A stretch of DNA of 64,000 nt from Micrasema longulum (lineage: Eukaryota > Arthropoda > Insecta > Trichoptera > Brachycentridae): NCBI GenBank assembly GCA_022494885.1, contig JAGVSM010000932.1, positions 310,001-374,000 on the forward strand. Reading direction: 5' to 3'. Below are positions 42,660 through 54,199 of the stretch, piece after piece; position 1 is the stretch's first letter, and each line of letters opens with the position of its first letter. The notes below the pieces were generated by a model. That model was not told the origin of the DNA. It made no database searches and was given only the letters and a program-made list of their open reading frames with translations. The position numbers and the translations under genes are program-made.

Positions 42660-43000
42660 CTAAAGAATAGATATTTGAACATTATCTTTCTGACACTCTT
42701 TCGCAGATGCCTCCCCGATACAGAGCGAAAAAGACAATTGCGCGACAGACTGATTTTGACCAACTGAAATCTATAAAATCGACGTTTCGCTGTCCCGTTT
42801 TTCGCACCTCAAAACTGGACCGATTTTGATGTTTCAGAGCAGTTTACCCTGAAGATGGTTCCTACTATTGGTTACCATTGCAAGAGCCGTCTTCGGGGTA
42901 AACAGCTCTACAATGGTAGCCGAAACGTCGGAACAAATCCAACTTGCACGGAATCAACTCAAAAATATACATTTTGATAACAGTGATTGTGAAAACCGGA
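42660..43000 (+). repeat. Penelope-like terminal region with hammerhead-like fold
   Basis: CTGAAGA (42849-42855), the stem ggttaccattg/caatggtagcc (42870-42880 with 42911-42921), and GAAAC (42922-42926) followed by gtcgg. An outer hairpin pairs agtttaccctgaagatgg with ccgtcttcggggtaaaca. No coding domain is attached. Confidence 0.4.
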
Positions 43001-43414
43001 TAAAAAAGTGGAGCACAAAAAAATAATGAAATAAAATCTTTAAAAAATTTCTTTGTACAAAAATATTTTTTTTCTTTACCTAATTGGAATCGCATGAAAT
43101 TCAATGAATAAGTGATTTATTTATCAATCATTATTTATACAAAATTACACATTAATTACTCATTAATATTTGTACTCATATCCCGACTTGCTAGATAAAT
43201 CATTCAAGTATATATACATTTTTAATATAATATGATTCTGACACATACACATACACTTAAAATACAAAAACTTAGCGTGGTCACAAAAAATCCATGTCGG
43301 TATTAAAATCATCCAAGAATATCAAAGTATATTTAAGCTATGATTCATCAATATAGAAGATGGCAAACATCCTCATAATATTATAATATGTATGAAATGT
43401 AGTTTTTAAATAGT

Positions 43415-43571
43415 GTTTTTCTAGCAACGTATTTTTATTAAATTTCTTTTTAACATTTATGTATGAAAACATTTCTCCACAATATCTATATTGATTTCGA
43501 AAATACAATTAATTATTCTGAATCCATTTCACATATTTTTATCGGTTCGTAGTATGCGATATTTCCCTATT
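43415..43571 (-). mobile_element. M2 fragment
   Basis: ttctagcaacgtatttttat, tatgaaaacatttctccaca and gcgatatttccctatt match the M2 end at 28720-28875. Confidence 0.65.
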
Positions 43572-43879
43572 GAGATTTAACCGCGAAAGTTAGCGCGGTT
43601 GACAATATCACGGTACGGTACGCATTTACTATCAATAGGAAATAATTATGTTAACACATAATATGAATTACACATTTTACGAGATGTATCTTTACGTAGA
43701 TTGTAGATAGAGATGTCTATATAATTACGAATCTAAACATAAAATTGTGTGAAGCATTGCGCATTGTGGCGTTGTCTCATTTAATTTAATTAAGATTAAT
43801 TGCACTGTAAAACATATTTTGTGTACAACACAACCAAATATATTTGTTTTTTAAATAAAAGTTATTTTTTTTAGTCAAT

Positions 43880-44550
43880 GCAAGCCATTATTTCGCAAAA
43901 TGTCAAGAGGTCCAATAACAGTGGCGAATTACTGTTTATTTCTGATCAAATCCGGATACAAAGACAGAATTTACTTTTATGTAATATATATTTTTTTAAT
44001 GTTTTTCTATTTATTCTTATGATAAACATTATAAATCTCATGCCATAAGTATTTATGAATACAATATTTATATTATTTCAATCAAGAACAATCGTATTAA
44101 TATACAGGGTGTTCTTTAAATCCTGTCACATCTGAAACCACGATGATCAGTATAGGCAAGAAGACATATTAACATATTAAAAAAATATTTAGAACGAAGA
44201 AAATTTAAAAAAAAAATATTTAAAAAAAAACAAATGGTTGCTTAATTCTTCAGGGGAGAAGCAAGGGTCCGTGCGGTTCAGACTCCCCCTTTCCCCCTCC
44301 TCGTTTCACCCCTGCAGAAGTAAGCAACCATTTATTTTTTTTCGATATTTTATTTTTTAAGATTTTAGTCATTCTAAAAAAATATTTTAATGTGCCAATA
44401 TGTCTTCTTGCCCATATTGATCATGGTGGTTTTGGATGTGACAGGGTTTAAAGAACACCCAGTATATTCCAATCTTATCGCGAATCAAACTCGAAATTCT
44501 TGTGCCTAAGGCAATTATCCTATCTTTTACACTATGGAGTCGCACCTTAT
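43880..44550 (-). repeat. family 4 SINE split by MITE
   Basis: The tail part (caagaggtccaataacagtg, gcgaattact) lies at about 43907-43935. The head part (gcgaatcaaactcgaaattc, ttttacactatggagtcgc) lies at 44475-44545. A MITE of family M3 (44105-44462) and AT-rich DNA separate them. Confidence 0.5.
44105..44462. mobile_element. MITE family M3, copy 1 (long palindrome)
   Basis: Starts cagggtgttctttaaatcct and ends with agggtttaaagaacacccag, with TA on both sides (44103-44104, 44463-44464). The inverted arms run about 170 bases, including gcaagaagacatatt and aaatggttgctta on both sides. A TA target and this style of end suggest a Tc1/mariner-driven element. Confidence 0.82.
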
Positions 44551-44649
44551 ACAAACAAGAAAATTCAATAAAAAATATTGTAAGTACATCGGTACAGTAC
44601 AGGTCGATAAATTGATAAAATATTATTTTATAGTAATATCCTTTATAGT

Positions 44650-45362
44650 ATAAATATGTAAGTCTATTTCCAATGGTTATTTATTTGCTCTGTTTTACTC
44701 CACAGCAACCTATGGAATAGCTGGCTGGGGGGCTTGTGCGGCATCCATTTTAAAGCCTCTTATAATTTCACATAAATTATTATTGAGAATGATATTCCGG
44801 CGCCCTCCAAAATACCCGTTAGAACAGTTGTTCCAATACATGGGGGTGCTGGATATGAGACAACTGTACCTAAAAGATGCGCTTACACACTTCTGGTCGA
44901 ACAATAAGGAGAGGTCTCAGCAAAATGTCCGTACGAGGTTTTCCCAGAGTACGAATTGTGTCATCCCCAAAACCCGTACGACTTTTGCTCAGGGACATCT
45001 CTCATTTCTCGCACCGAGAGTGTTCAATATTTTGAAAGAGCGTATTAAGCTCTCAAGGACAAAAATGACTTTCAAGAGAGGAGTTAAGGATTGGATTTCC
45101 CTTAGTTGGAGGGATTTGAGTAGGAAACTCCTTGCAAATTTTCCGAATGTTTGAGTTTACTGTTTACCATATTGATGTGTCATATATATATATTTAAAAA
45201 TTATTTTTTTTGTTTGTGATCCTATATTTGTGGTGATATACTCATGTGTCTGTGTGAACTAATTGCTTGTCCCATCTCACCACAGGACTTTTAGTCCTAT
45301 GGAGTAGGGACTTATGTATAAAATAATGTGTAATAAACTACATGTATGTAAATAATAATAAA
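44650..45362 (+). mobile_element. jockey/CR1-type LINE, 3' end with UTR
   Basis: The open frame to 45154 reads YGIAGWGACAASILKPLIISH, RPPKYPLEQLFQYMGVLDMR and APRVFNILKERIKLSRTKMTF, a normal LINE C-terminus ending at a TGA. The 3' UTR (45155-45362) is shared with 35424-35640. The frame is intact over about 165 codons, so this is a younger copy. Confidence 0.85.
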
Positions 45363-45439
45363 AAAAAATTAAGATCTGATTTTAATTTATTTCAATTTAT
45401 TTATTTATATATATATACGCCCTATGAGCATTTTTATGG

Positions 45440-45860
45440 ACACATTTACACATAGAAAATTATTAAAAAGTAGAAAGACTCAATGGTTTAAAGTAGACTT
45501 TGTGGGAGTGGAAGGGGGAGAGGTGTTTATATTTGTGAATATGAATTCAGTGATCGTTTGAAAGAAGACAACTTGTTATCAAAGAAATCAAGACTGGTAT
45601 GCTTGTTGGCAGACTTAAGAATTCTGGGCATAGGGGAATGAAAACCATAGTTAGTTCCATGGTTATCGGTATGAAAGAGTATGTTTTGTCTGAGGTTTAT
45701 AGTTGGGATATGCAATTTTATCGAGCTCAGTCGTTCAGGCGCATCAAAGAGTGAGTTGAGAATTTTAAATAGGACTATAAGGTCGGATTTATTTTGACGG
45801 TCTCGAAGAGAAGATATATTCAAGGTAGTTTCTAACTCATTATACGTTTATAGGTCTCTG
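45440..45860 (-). pseudogene. LINE C-terminal fragment
   Basis: The frame at 45823-45527 has LRDRQNKSDLIVLFKILNSL and SPMPRILKSANKHTSLDFFD, then SSFKRSL. It is the end of a second LINE family, opposite in orientation to the element at 44650-45362. Confidence 0.7.
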
Positions 45861-46179
45861 TATAAGCCCAACCTCCAGCCTATCTTTCTCAAAAATCGAT
45901 GTCGAACTGATTTCTCGACGAATGGTCAGAACTTCTTTGAAAAAGACAATACTCTTAAATAGGACAAAAAAGTATAATATAATATAATGCCAGAACAGTG
46001 AAATTGATCGGGAAGAGCCCCAGAGGTTGATGAAAGCTGAACCATGGCCAACACATGTTTTTGTTTGAATTGTTATTTTATGTTAATTTGTTTAAAAAAA
46101 ATCTTTGTTACGTAAAAAAAATATACAACAATGTTTGAGTATGTCCAAATGATAAAGGTTTCAGCTCCTTTACTTTGCA

Positions 46180-46350
46180 AGAGTCAACAGATGGAAGAGT
46201 TGAGGAAATGTGGATGTTTAAACATGGGCAGAATGGTGAATGTTACACAGTGTGTAAAGTGGCCAGTTAAACCAGCCAATGATATGCCATAAGCCCTGTA
46301 AATGCCTAGACTTCTATATTTCCTTCTCAATAATGTTTTCCCTCTCTGTT
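46180..46350 (+). repeat. dispersed repeat R1
   Basis: agatggaagagttgaggaaa, aatgttacacagtgtgtaaa, ccagttaaaccagccaatga, taagccctgtaaatgcctag and acttctatatttccttctca. Confidence 0.72.
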
Positions 46351-46549
46351 GCAATAAATTATGAAATGAATCTTATATTATATTACATGCTATTGAGTTT
46401 TTGGGTAGTAGGTAAAATAATATATTTTTAAATGTCTTAGAAAAGGGTTAGTTGCTCTAGTTAGACAGTTAAATTAACTTTATATTAACGTGTATTAATC
46501 ATTATATGTATATTTATATATATTAAGATAAATAAATAAATAAAATAAA

Positions 46550-47148
46550 TTTGAACGCGCAGTAATGAGTTCGTCGGCAATTTTCAGCACATCAGTGTCG
46601 ACCAAAGAGAAGGATTTGCACTAACCTAGTGCCGGAAGACACTCGCCTTGGCCCAGACGCAGACGGACTCAACAGCCAGCACCCCAGTTCGACGCCCGCC
46701 GGTGCCTAGTATACAACTCACAAGTCACTAGTACACTGCACACCGCAAATCCCGCGAGTGACAAGAATTACAATCATCGCGTACATTGTCCACGATGATT
46801 TAGTCATGATTTGACCGCGGATTAGCGCCGCGACCCACTAAGGCAGGAAGACTCTAACCCGGGGTGTTTAATTTATGCTCATTTGTTGCATTGTTATCGA
46901 TTTGAACTCGATTAAGGATAAGTCGCGGAATATCTCGTATCGAGTTTTGTCTCCGAGTGTTATCGATCGGAGGAAGACACGCTCCTGCAGTTCCTACACT
47001 TGTGCCGAAGACGCTCGGATTACTGAAATATTAGTGAAAAATGTGAATGCAAATAACAAAGCATTTCAGTGATACATCGTTGTTTAATTTACAAAATATA
47101 ACAAGTACCCTTTAAACTCTAAACTATCAACTACCATAGAACTATAAG
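46550..47148 (+). promoter_or_regulatory. candidate promoter and non-coding first exon
   Basis: GC and CpG content rises sharply at about 46550 (gacgcagacggactcaacag, ccgcggattagcgccgcgac) and falls after 47060. Two gttatcgat sites (near 46891 and 46960) resemble insect DRE motifs. A good donor, ataag|gtaaat, lies at 47148/47149. A 66-codon frame (46875-47072) has no known domain and is more likely an upstream ORF. The downstream exons would lie beyond the recognisable part of the window. Confidence 0.4.
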
Positions 47149-47834
47149 GTAAATAATTTTTGGTTTTCAAAACGAAATTCATCCTAGTAACATAATCAAC
47201 ATCATCTGAAGATTGTTTTTTTAAATTGCAAAACCCAACTTTTAATTGTTCATTTAGAAACTAAAACACTATTTAGTTTTTTTCTGTAAACAGTTGAACA
47301 GAAAACTAGCTGATCTTTGCAATTTTGAAAGCATTTAATTTTATGTAATTTACTTTTTAAGTATGGACAGTATTATATATCAAGTATTTTTTTCTATAAC
47401 ACTGTGTTGAAAACAACTAAAATACTTTGTTCATAGATAATTTTAATTCTCAAATCCTACAAGATTAACAAGGTTATTTATAATCCATTGTTTTGATAAA
47501 ATTTCTTCACAAAGGTTTCATGGTATGAGTTAATATTAATAATCCTCTAGATACGCACATTGCACATGCACTGTGTTATTCTGTAGAGATAATATCTCAG
47601 CAGACATGGAAAGAGTCGGCTAAATGATTGTGAACAAAACCTATGAAGACGTTACATTTCCATTATTCTGTTACTTTTAATCAGAATGTAATTAGGCACT
47701 TTCGAATAATTTGGAGCATGCAACCTTAATTATTTACACTGAATAGTTTTACACTTAATTGACAATAAAACATTAAAATAATCATACCCGTAATACGAGT
47801 CGTATATGACCCAGCCAGCTATAAAAACATCTAA

Positions 47835-48025
47835 TTTATTAAAATATTTGAGTTTGTCTAAATGTTCGTAGACAAAAGACTGGATTTCACCCCCTCGGGA
47901 GTCATTAAGATTAACAAATTACAACAGGGATGGAGAATACCTTGAATAAGGGAATATGCCTAAACTTCCATATTCCTTTATTTAAGGTATTCTCCATCCC
48001 TGTTGTAATTTGTGAATCTAATTTA
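47835..48025. repeat. R1 family foldback
   Basis: acaacagggatggagaatac ... (from about 47920) and its inverse gtattctccatccctgttgt (ending at about 48007), arms about 40 bases with few mismatches. The left flank (agactggatttcaccccctc) matches R1 at 52330-52390 read in reverse. Confidence 0.75.
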
Positions 48026-48532
48026 TTAATTGAGAAAAGTGAAATTAAATTAAAATCACGAACTAATAAAAAGTTTCATTTTTTTTATTCTCTTACCACA
48101 TTTAGACTTTTTGCAAAATAACATACATAGTAATAGAAGAGTATTGAAATATAATTGTATCTCTATCGACTATGAAATCATGAAATGTGAAATATTATTG
48201 TATGATAACTGTAGGCAAATTGTATGAATATTGAATAAACGAAAAATTGTCCGTATGTTGTATTAAATTGAATGAATATTGTGTGTATTGAAATATGACA
48301 TATTATTGTACTCTTTCGACTTGTTTTTTTTAAATGTACCCATACTTAGGATAATATTTGGCTTAATTATCTTAACACTGTATAATATTTACGTCTAAAG
48401 ATGCCCATTAGAGGGTGAAAGCGCTAATTCGTCAAATAAATTGGTGAAAGCGTACTTAGTATTTTTAATATATATTTAAATATAAGTTATAATCCAATCA
48501 TATATTTAAATATACGTTATTACATTATAACT

Positions 48533-48800
48533 TCGGCCTCGTGGTGTAGTGGTCAGTGGTTTAAATACCCTGCAAGAGGCCTTCGGTTCGATTCCCGACA
48601 TAGTTGACATTAAATATTGATTTAAAAATGTGCATTTACACAATAATATTTCAAAGTTCTTGGTCTGGCACCTGAAGTGCAAGACTGATCATCTTACCTT
48701 CATGTAACAAAAAATATCGAGATACGCTCGACTAGTGTGCCAATGCAGTGCCCTATGGACAATTAGGTGTGGAAAGGGAATGACGATGAAATAATCTGCA
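48533..48800 (+). repeat. family 2 SINE, full length
   Basis: Head: cctcgtggtgtagtggtcag and ccttcggttcgattcccgac (B box). Body: ggtctggcacctgaagtgc, aagactgatcatcttacctt, catgtaacaaaaaatatcg and atgcagtgccctatggac, ending gggaatgacgatgaaat. The best full copy of the family in the window. Confidence 0.85.
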
Positions 48801-48829
48801 CTTATTTATTATATTTATAAAAAGTGCAC

Positions 48830-50730
48830 TTAGTTTGGTAATAATTGAATACAATATATTGCTGGTTCCGATTATAGGTAATTTGGGATCTCAAAAATTA
48901 AACACATTAATTTTTTTTTCAAATCACATCACATCACACAAAGATTTTTTTTAAAAATTGAATGAAGTAGAACGGTATTATAAAGTTTGACAACAACTTA
49001 AATAATTTTACTAGCGAAATAACTTCGCAGAAATCAAAACATCGCATGGAAAAATCGCAGAAATGCAATATTTTAGTTATTTATTTTTTAATAATAATTT
49101 AGTTCAGAATAATAATTAATATCTGCGATAAATGTTTATCAGTTTTGTTTGAATCTATAAAAGCTCGAGTAGATATTATATTTGTCTGAGGGTTTTGTCA
49201 ATTTTCAGAATCAGAAAAATAGATTTTTTTCAGAGCTGTAATCAAATAGCGTTGATATACATAGGTATTTCGTGCACGCATGGCGAGATACATAGGGGTA
49301 ATATGGGATAGTGTGTTTGTAGTTCCGTGGGTTTACAAGGTGGTTGTATTTTCTGCCCTCCTGGCCGACATAAATGGAAGAATCGAAAACCGGACCCTGC
49401 TGAAGTCAAAACGGCAACATAGTTATGCACTCTTTTAACTTGATTTAACTTCAAACCAGTATCACTGCGAAGATTCTCCGAGTGGTGGCAATGTGCAGTG
49501 GACATTCGCAGGCCAAATAAAGATGGCAGATAAAAAAAAATTAAGTAAATTATTTTTGTACACTAACTATTTCTTTTAATCATACAGGAAGATTAAGAAA
49601 GAAAAATACCACAAAAACATTTATTTATCATAAATTTGATCACTACCAGCTTTTGTGCATCTGAAAATTGGCATTTCATTTATAATCTTAATATTTAAAT
49701 CAAACACTTACTTGAGTCTACTAATTTAATTTTTAAAAACAAAAAATCGGACAATTACATCGTCTTGTTCGGGTATTTTCAAATGAATGTGAAGGTTTAG
49801 TAGACTGTAGGTTCTAATCTAAAATTTAACTTTAAATTTTCTATATAAAATCACATCTATTAGACTAGACGGAGTACAAAATAAACGCCAACACATTTTA
49901 ATAAGACATGCCTTTTACGTGCGACTCTTACTTTTTAATCCCGTGAAATTACTGTAGTATTTTTAGTATTTTAGATATAGAATCCTTTTGGATTAAAAAT
50001 GTATTAATAATATGCTTAAAAAGTATAAGATTAAAAAAATTTCGTTTGCACATAAGTTATCAGTGTTAAACGGACCCAACATAAATGATTTTGAATGTAT
50101 AACGTGTAATATAGTAATATAAACGTATCTAGTTTTTAGTTAAAAAAGAAAAAAAAAAAAAATTCCCCGAAAAGGAAATTAAGACGCGAGCTTTATCAAG
50201 AAATTAAAATAAAAAAATTAACAATATTTTGCTACGCATTGTTATAAAATAATCTATCAAAATGTATATTGTTTTGTCAATGGAAGGTTTGAATATTTTT
50301 TTGTTTAGTTTCTAAGCAAGAGATACAGTTTTCTTTGAACTGGCTGAATTTTTGCAGTAAGAGCATTTTTGTCTTACGATTTCCCCTGTACTTGACTGGG
50401 ATGCAAGAATTTAAGGTCAAACCCCCCATCCATCGTCCTGCGGATGACGTAAACTCCATTAAGGTACAAAATGAGGTCCATATTCTTTCATAAATTAACA
50501 AGGTTTTAAATTCTTTTCCCAGTAACGGAATCACAGCATAACAATGTTTTTATTAAGAAAAGTCATTATTTACTTCACAGTTAGTCGTGCTACATAGAAT
50601 TTTAAAGGATATGCAGATGGTTGGCGTACTTTAAAAACATACAAGTAACATTTACAATGTCTACATACAAGTATGTGTTACAATAAAAATATACGATAAT
50701 TATTAAGCATAATAACTGATTGATTATACT
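48830..50730. other. AT-rich spacer with one GC-richer unknown segment
   Basis: Mostly AT-rich. 49250-49520 is GC-richer (cgtgcacgcatggcgagata, tctgccctcctggccgacat) and 50330-50480 has a 60-codon frame (FTSSAGRWMGGLTLNSCIPV on the minus strand). Neither matches a family I recognise. Confidence 0.4.
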
Positions 50731-50734
50731 TCTA

Positions 50735-50810
50735 CTAATGTTTTTACGCCCTTTCCGTAAGGGTAAGCGGAGAAGAATCAATGCCACACACGTGTATTTA
50801 AAAAAAATAT
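50735..50810 (-). repeat. family 3 repeat end
   Basis: Reverse strand: ttcttctccgcttaccctta followed by cggaaagggcgtaaaaac. Confidence 0.5.
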
Positions 50811-50964
50811 TTACTGCATTTCGTACATGTTATTAAATAGTGTTTACGAGCCAATGTAAATAGCTACACTGAGTGTGAAAAAGAACCAAAACACTAGACG
50901 AGCATTTTTGGCTAAATTTCTAATCTCAGGTAAAAACCCTGAAAAAGGAAATCGAATCGAGATA

Positions 50965-51075
50965 AGTCCACCTCTTTGTATAGTGATTGGCGCGTTCGCC
51001 TGCCATTCTTGAGATCCTAAGTTCAATGCCTGACAGGGTGGGCGTGAAATATTGGTTTTAAAGGTGGTTATACTT
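50965..51075 (+). repeat. family 2 SINE head
   Basis: cctctttgtatagtgattgg, cgcgttcgcctgccattctt and cctaagttcaatgcctgaca (degraded B box). The body is lost here, but a family 2 body (cctggactaacggatgaagc, gtaagactgatcacctta) appears at 52030-52085. The SINE may therefore be split by about 950 bases. Confidence 0.6.
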
Positions 51076-52139
51076 TGGTATATTTTAGATATAAGGTTGA
51101 TGGGTTGTTTGATAGGTCTTGACTAAGGTATGCCAGGGTTTTAATAGGTTGGTGCTAGGTTTTTGTCTTGGTAGAGTGAATTTATGAACATGGATTTTCA
51201 TTTGGAATTGATAGGTTTGAATTTATTTTGTTGATAGATGTCTGAATCAGGGTGTCTTTGAAACAGGCAAAACAACGTGGAAAGGTTGCTCTTAACGAAC
51301 TGTTACGGCTCTGGTTCTCCTGATCGGACTTGTTTCTCCCGATTTACTAAAAGTTTATGAACTAATACACCCTATCGCCGCCAGAATTGGGAAAACAGTG
51401 AATGAAAACATTACAAAAAACACTTCAAAAACCTATAAGATACTTAATAATCCACTCTAACTCCTGCAAAAAGTGGGCTTGCTAAAATTCATAAATATAT
51501 ACAAATGAATTTAACTTGTTAACAAAGAATATTAAAAAAAAGTCATTGACCATTCATCAAAGTTTAAAAAAAATGTATTTGCAATGTGCGGATCTAAAAA
51601 AAGACTACAATATCTCGAAAACGGATCCAGGGGTGCAATTATGAATCTTCTCTATCCCCTAGAGTCGTTAATTTGGGGATATTTATTTTTTCCATGCTTT
51701 ACATATGGCCACACTGATGATTAAACGTCAAGAAATATGAACACGTGAAATCAAACATGATTTTCATTCAATACATTATTGTGACTTTAATCATTACCCA
51801 AAACACTTAATTAGGTTGAATTGATCAAACCGTATTAGTTTTATTTCCGTTTTTGAAGCAGTTTTATACACCATTTGACGTTTTATCATCAGTGAGGCCA
51901 TTATATGAAGATAAGTGAAGTCGCATTAAAAAAAAAAAAAATCTTCGAATTGATCACTCTCTAGGGGGCGAAGAAGATCCAGAATACCACAGGTAGGTAG
52001 GTGGGGTTTTCAATGCAATATTTCAACCTTCCTGGACTAACGGATGAAGCGTAAGACTGATCACCTTATCTCCAAGCCACAAAAATGAAACAAATTTTCC
52101 ATTGTTTAAACTTCTTCTTGGACCAGCTGGCTTTATTAC

Positions 52140-52400
52140 AATATACAAGTCATAAGCTCTGTAAATGCCTAGACTTTTTTCAAACATAAGCAAAATAGTG
52201 AGTTACAGTGTGTAAAGGGGCCATTTAAACCGGCCAATGACAGGTCATAATCCCTGTAAATGCTTAGACTTCCATATTCCGTTCTTCAGGGTATTCTCCA
52301 TCCCTATTGTAATTCGTTAATCTTAATGACTTCCGAGGGGGTGAAATCCAATATTTTGTCTAAAAACATTTGGACAAACTCAAATATTGTAATATTTATG
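52140..52400 (+). repeat. dispersed repeat R1, longest copy
   Basis: agttacagtgtgtaaagggg, aaaccggccaatgacaggtc, gtaaatgcttagacttccat, gggtattctccatccctatt, cttccgagggggtgaaatcc and catttggacaaactcaaata. It covers both halves of the family, which occur separately elsewhere. Confidence 0.75.
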
Positions 52401-52444
52401 TTTTGTATGTCTTAATAAACATTAACCTAACTTCACTTCACTAA

Positions 52445-52585
52445 AATCAACATGTTCAAACATAAGCAAAATGGTGAGTTACAGTGTGTAAAGTGGCCAC
52501 TTAAACCGGCCAATGACAGGTCATAAGCCATGTAAATGTTTAGACTTCTATATTTTCTTCTGTAAATTGTTCTCCATCCCTAACA
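52445..52585 (+). repeat. dispersed repeat R1, tandem neighbour copy
   Basis: ttcaaacataagcaaaatgg, agttacagtgtgtaaagtgg, aaccggccaatgacaggtca and tgtaaatgtttagacttcta, then ttgttctccatccc. Confidence 0.75.
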
Positions 52586-53399
52586 TTAACCTCTTTATTC
52601 TCTTTTTTTTGCATTTTACGAGAGGTAACGCCCTCATTATAAGGACCGTTCTACGTCTTCTAACTGGCAAACAGGTAATATCAATAGTTTTTATTTAAAT
52701 AATCAATTACATTATTTTATAAATATGTTTAGGTATGAGAGTATGATAGTGGTAGTTTAAAAAAGGCATTTGAACATAAAAATTTATAAGAAAATAGCAA
52801 CTCTAACAGCTTTTAGAGAAAATATTACAAAATTTCATCGATCCGAGAAAAATGCAAGTCCATTTCTTTTGCGTGTCAAATGAGTGATTTTTACTGTAAA
52901 AAAAGCTAGAACTGTCACAAAACGAGGATGTTAATCAGTATTTTGATGTTTTAAAAAGATAGAGAAGTGTCCCGAGTCCTGAATGGGAGCATTGTATTGG
53001 TACCAAATAGGTTAATCATTTCGTTGTCTCTCGATTGTTGATGTTAACGTTTCGCATTGATGATTTTCAATAAAAACTGATGATGCGTTCCAAAACCTAA
53101 CTGTTATTGCTGTTTGCGGAAAAAAACCGGGCGAGTACTTGTTTGTACTTTTTATTTTGGCAGCTTACGACGAGATCCAATTGAAAAAAGATGTATTTTT
53201 TATGAATGGAGTTGATCAAATACCTACACAGAATTTGCGATGGAGTGCAAGACAACTTGTAGAAGAGGTAGACATGCAATTTATACCGGGTGTTCCATTT
53301 TGAATGACATTTTAATTTAATTTTAATAACTTCAACATAGTTCTACGTTTATTTCAACAATTAAAAAAAATAAAAGGATGTTTAGGCATTTACAGAATT

Positions 53400-53870
53400 T
53401 ACCTGTCGTCTGTCATTCTTTCTTTCTTCTTCAGCCTTGTTCTCTCTACTGCTAGGTAAAGGCATCTTCCAAACGTCTCCATTCCTTCGCCCGCTTTCAT
53501 CATTCACGTTTTACCGGCAATAGAGGCAATGTCGTCGACCCATCTTTGGCCTTCCAACACTTCTTCCGTGGCCTACCAACATTTCTTTTGTTTGCCCATG
53601 GTCTCCGCTTTATTATTCTGGGTGTCCACCTGCCATCATTTTGTCTCGCCAAGTGTTCTGCCCACTGACATTTATATTTTGCTGCACGATCCATCATATC
53701 CACGACTCCGGTTCGGCGCCTTATTTCTTTATTTCTATTTCTTACACATACACCGAGCATCTGTCTGTCCATGGATCGTTGCGCGCATTTTAATTTCTGG
53801 CTACTTTTTGTGTTACAGACATGGTTTCTAGTCCGTATGTTGTCACCGGCAATATGCACGAGTCATATAC
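53400..53870 (-). pseudogene. RTE-type LINE C-terminal fragment
   Basis: The frame at 53859-53500 has SMDRQMLGVCVRNRNKEIRRR, YKCQWAEHLARQNDGRWTPRI and RPWANKRNVGRPRKKC, the conserved end of RTE-clade ORFs (K.WAGH.AR.DGRWT ... GRP). Confidence 0.85.
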
Positions 53871-54072
53871 TTGTCTTTTTAAGCGAAAAAACTGTTCACT
53901 TTTAAAGTAAAACACCAGTAAAAGGTATCAAGAAGCTTAAAATCAATTTATTTATATGCAAAGATTTGGACATATGTACGATGACGATCTTTCTGCTTTA
54001 TTCGACGGAATTGAGGGACACGGAATTGATGTGGGAGGAAGCGAGAGTCTAGGCTATCGATAGGGTCTCCAA

Positions 54073-54167
54073 GGCTGGTATTCCGAACGCATTTACAGCG
54101 CACTATAACGCGTATTTAGTACGTAAACACACTATACGGCGCTATAATTGCGTTCGGAATACCAGCC
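54073..54167. mobile_element. 95-base MITE with perfect 19-base ends
   Basis: ggctggtattccgaacgca (54073-54091) and its exact inverse at 54149-54167. The inner part is also partly palindromic (agcgcactata, ctatacggcgct). CpG-rich for its surroundings. Confidence 0.8.
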
Positions 54168-54199
54168 CTGGTGATGTACACATCTCAAAATATTGTTAT

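Noticed and set aside
46875..47072. 66-codon frame as the coding start of a gene
   Set aside because: It lacks any domain and conserved look; more likely an upstream frame in a leader exon.
50277..50534. 85-codon minus-strand frame as a host exon
   Set aside because: No domain or convincing splice sites; at most a decayed transposon piece.
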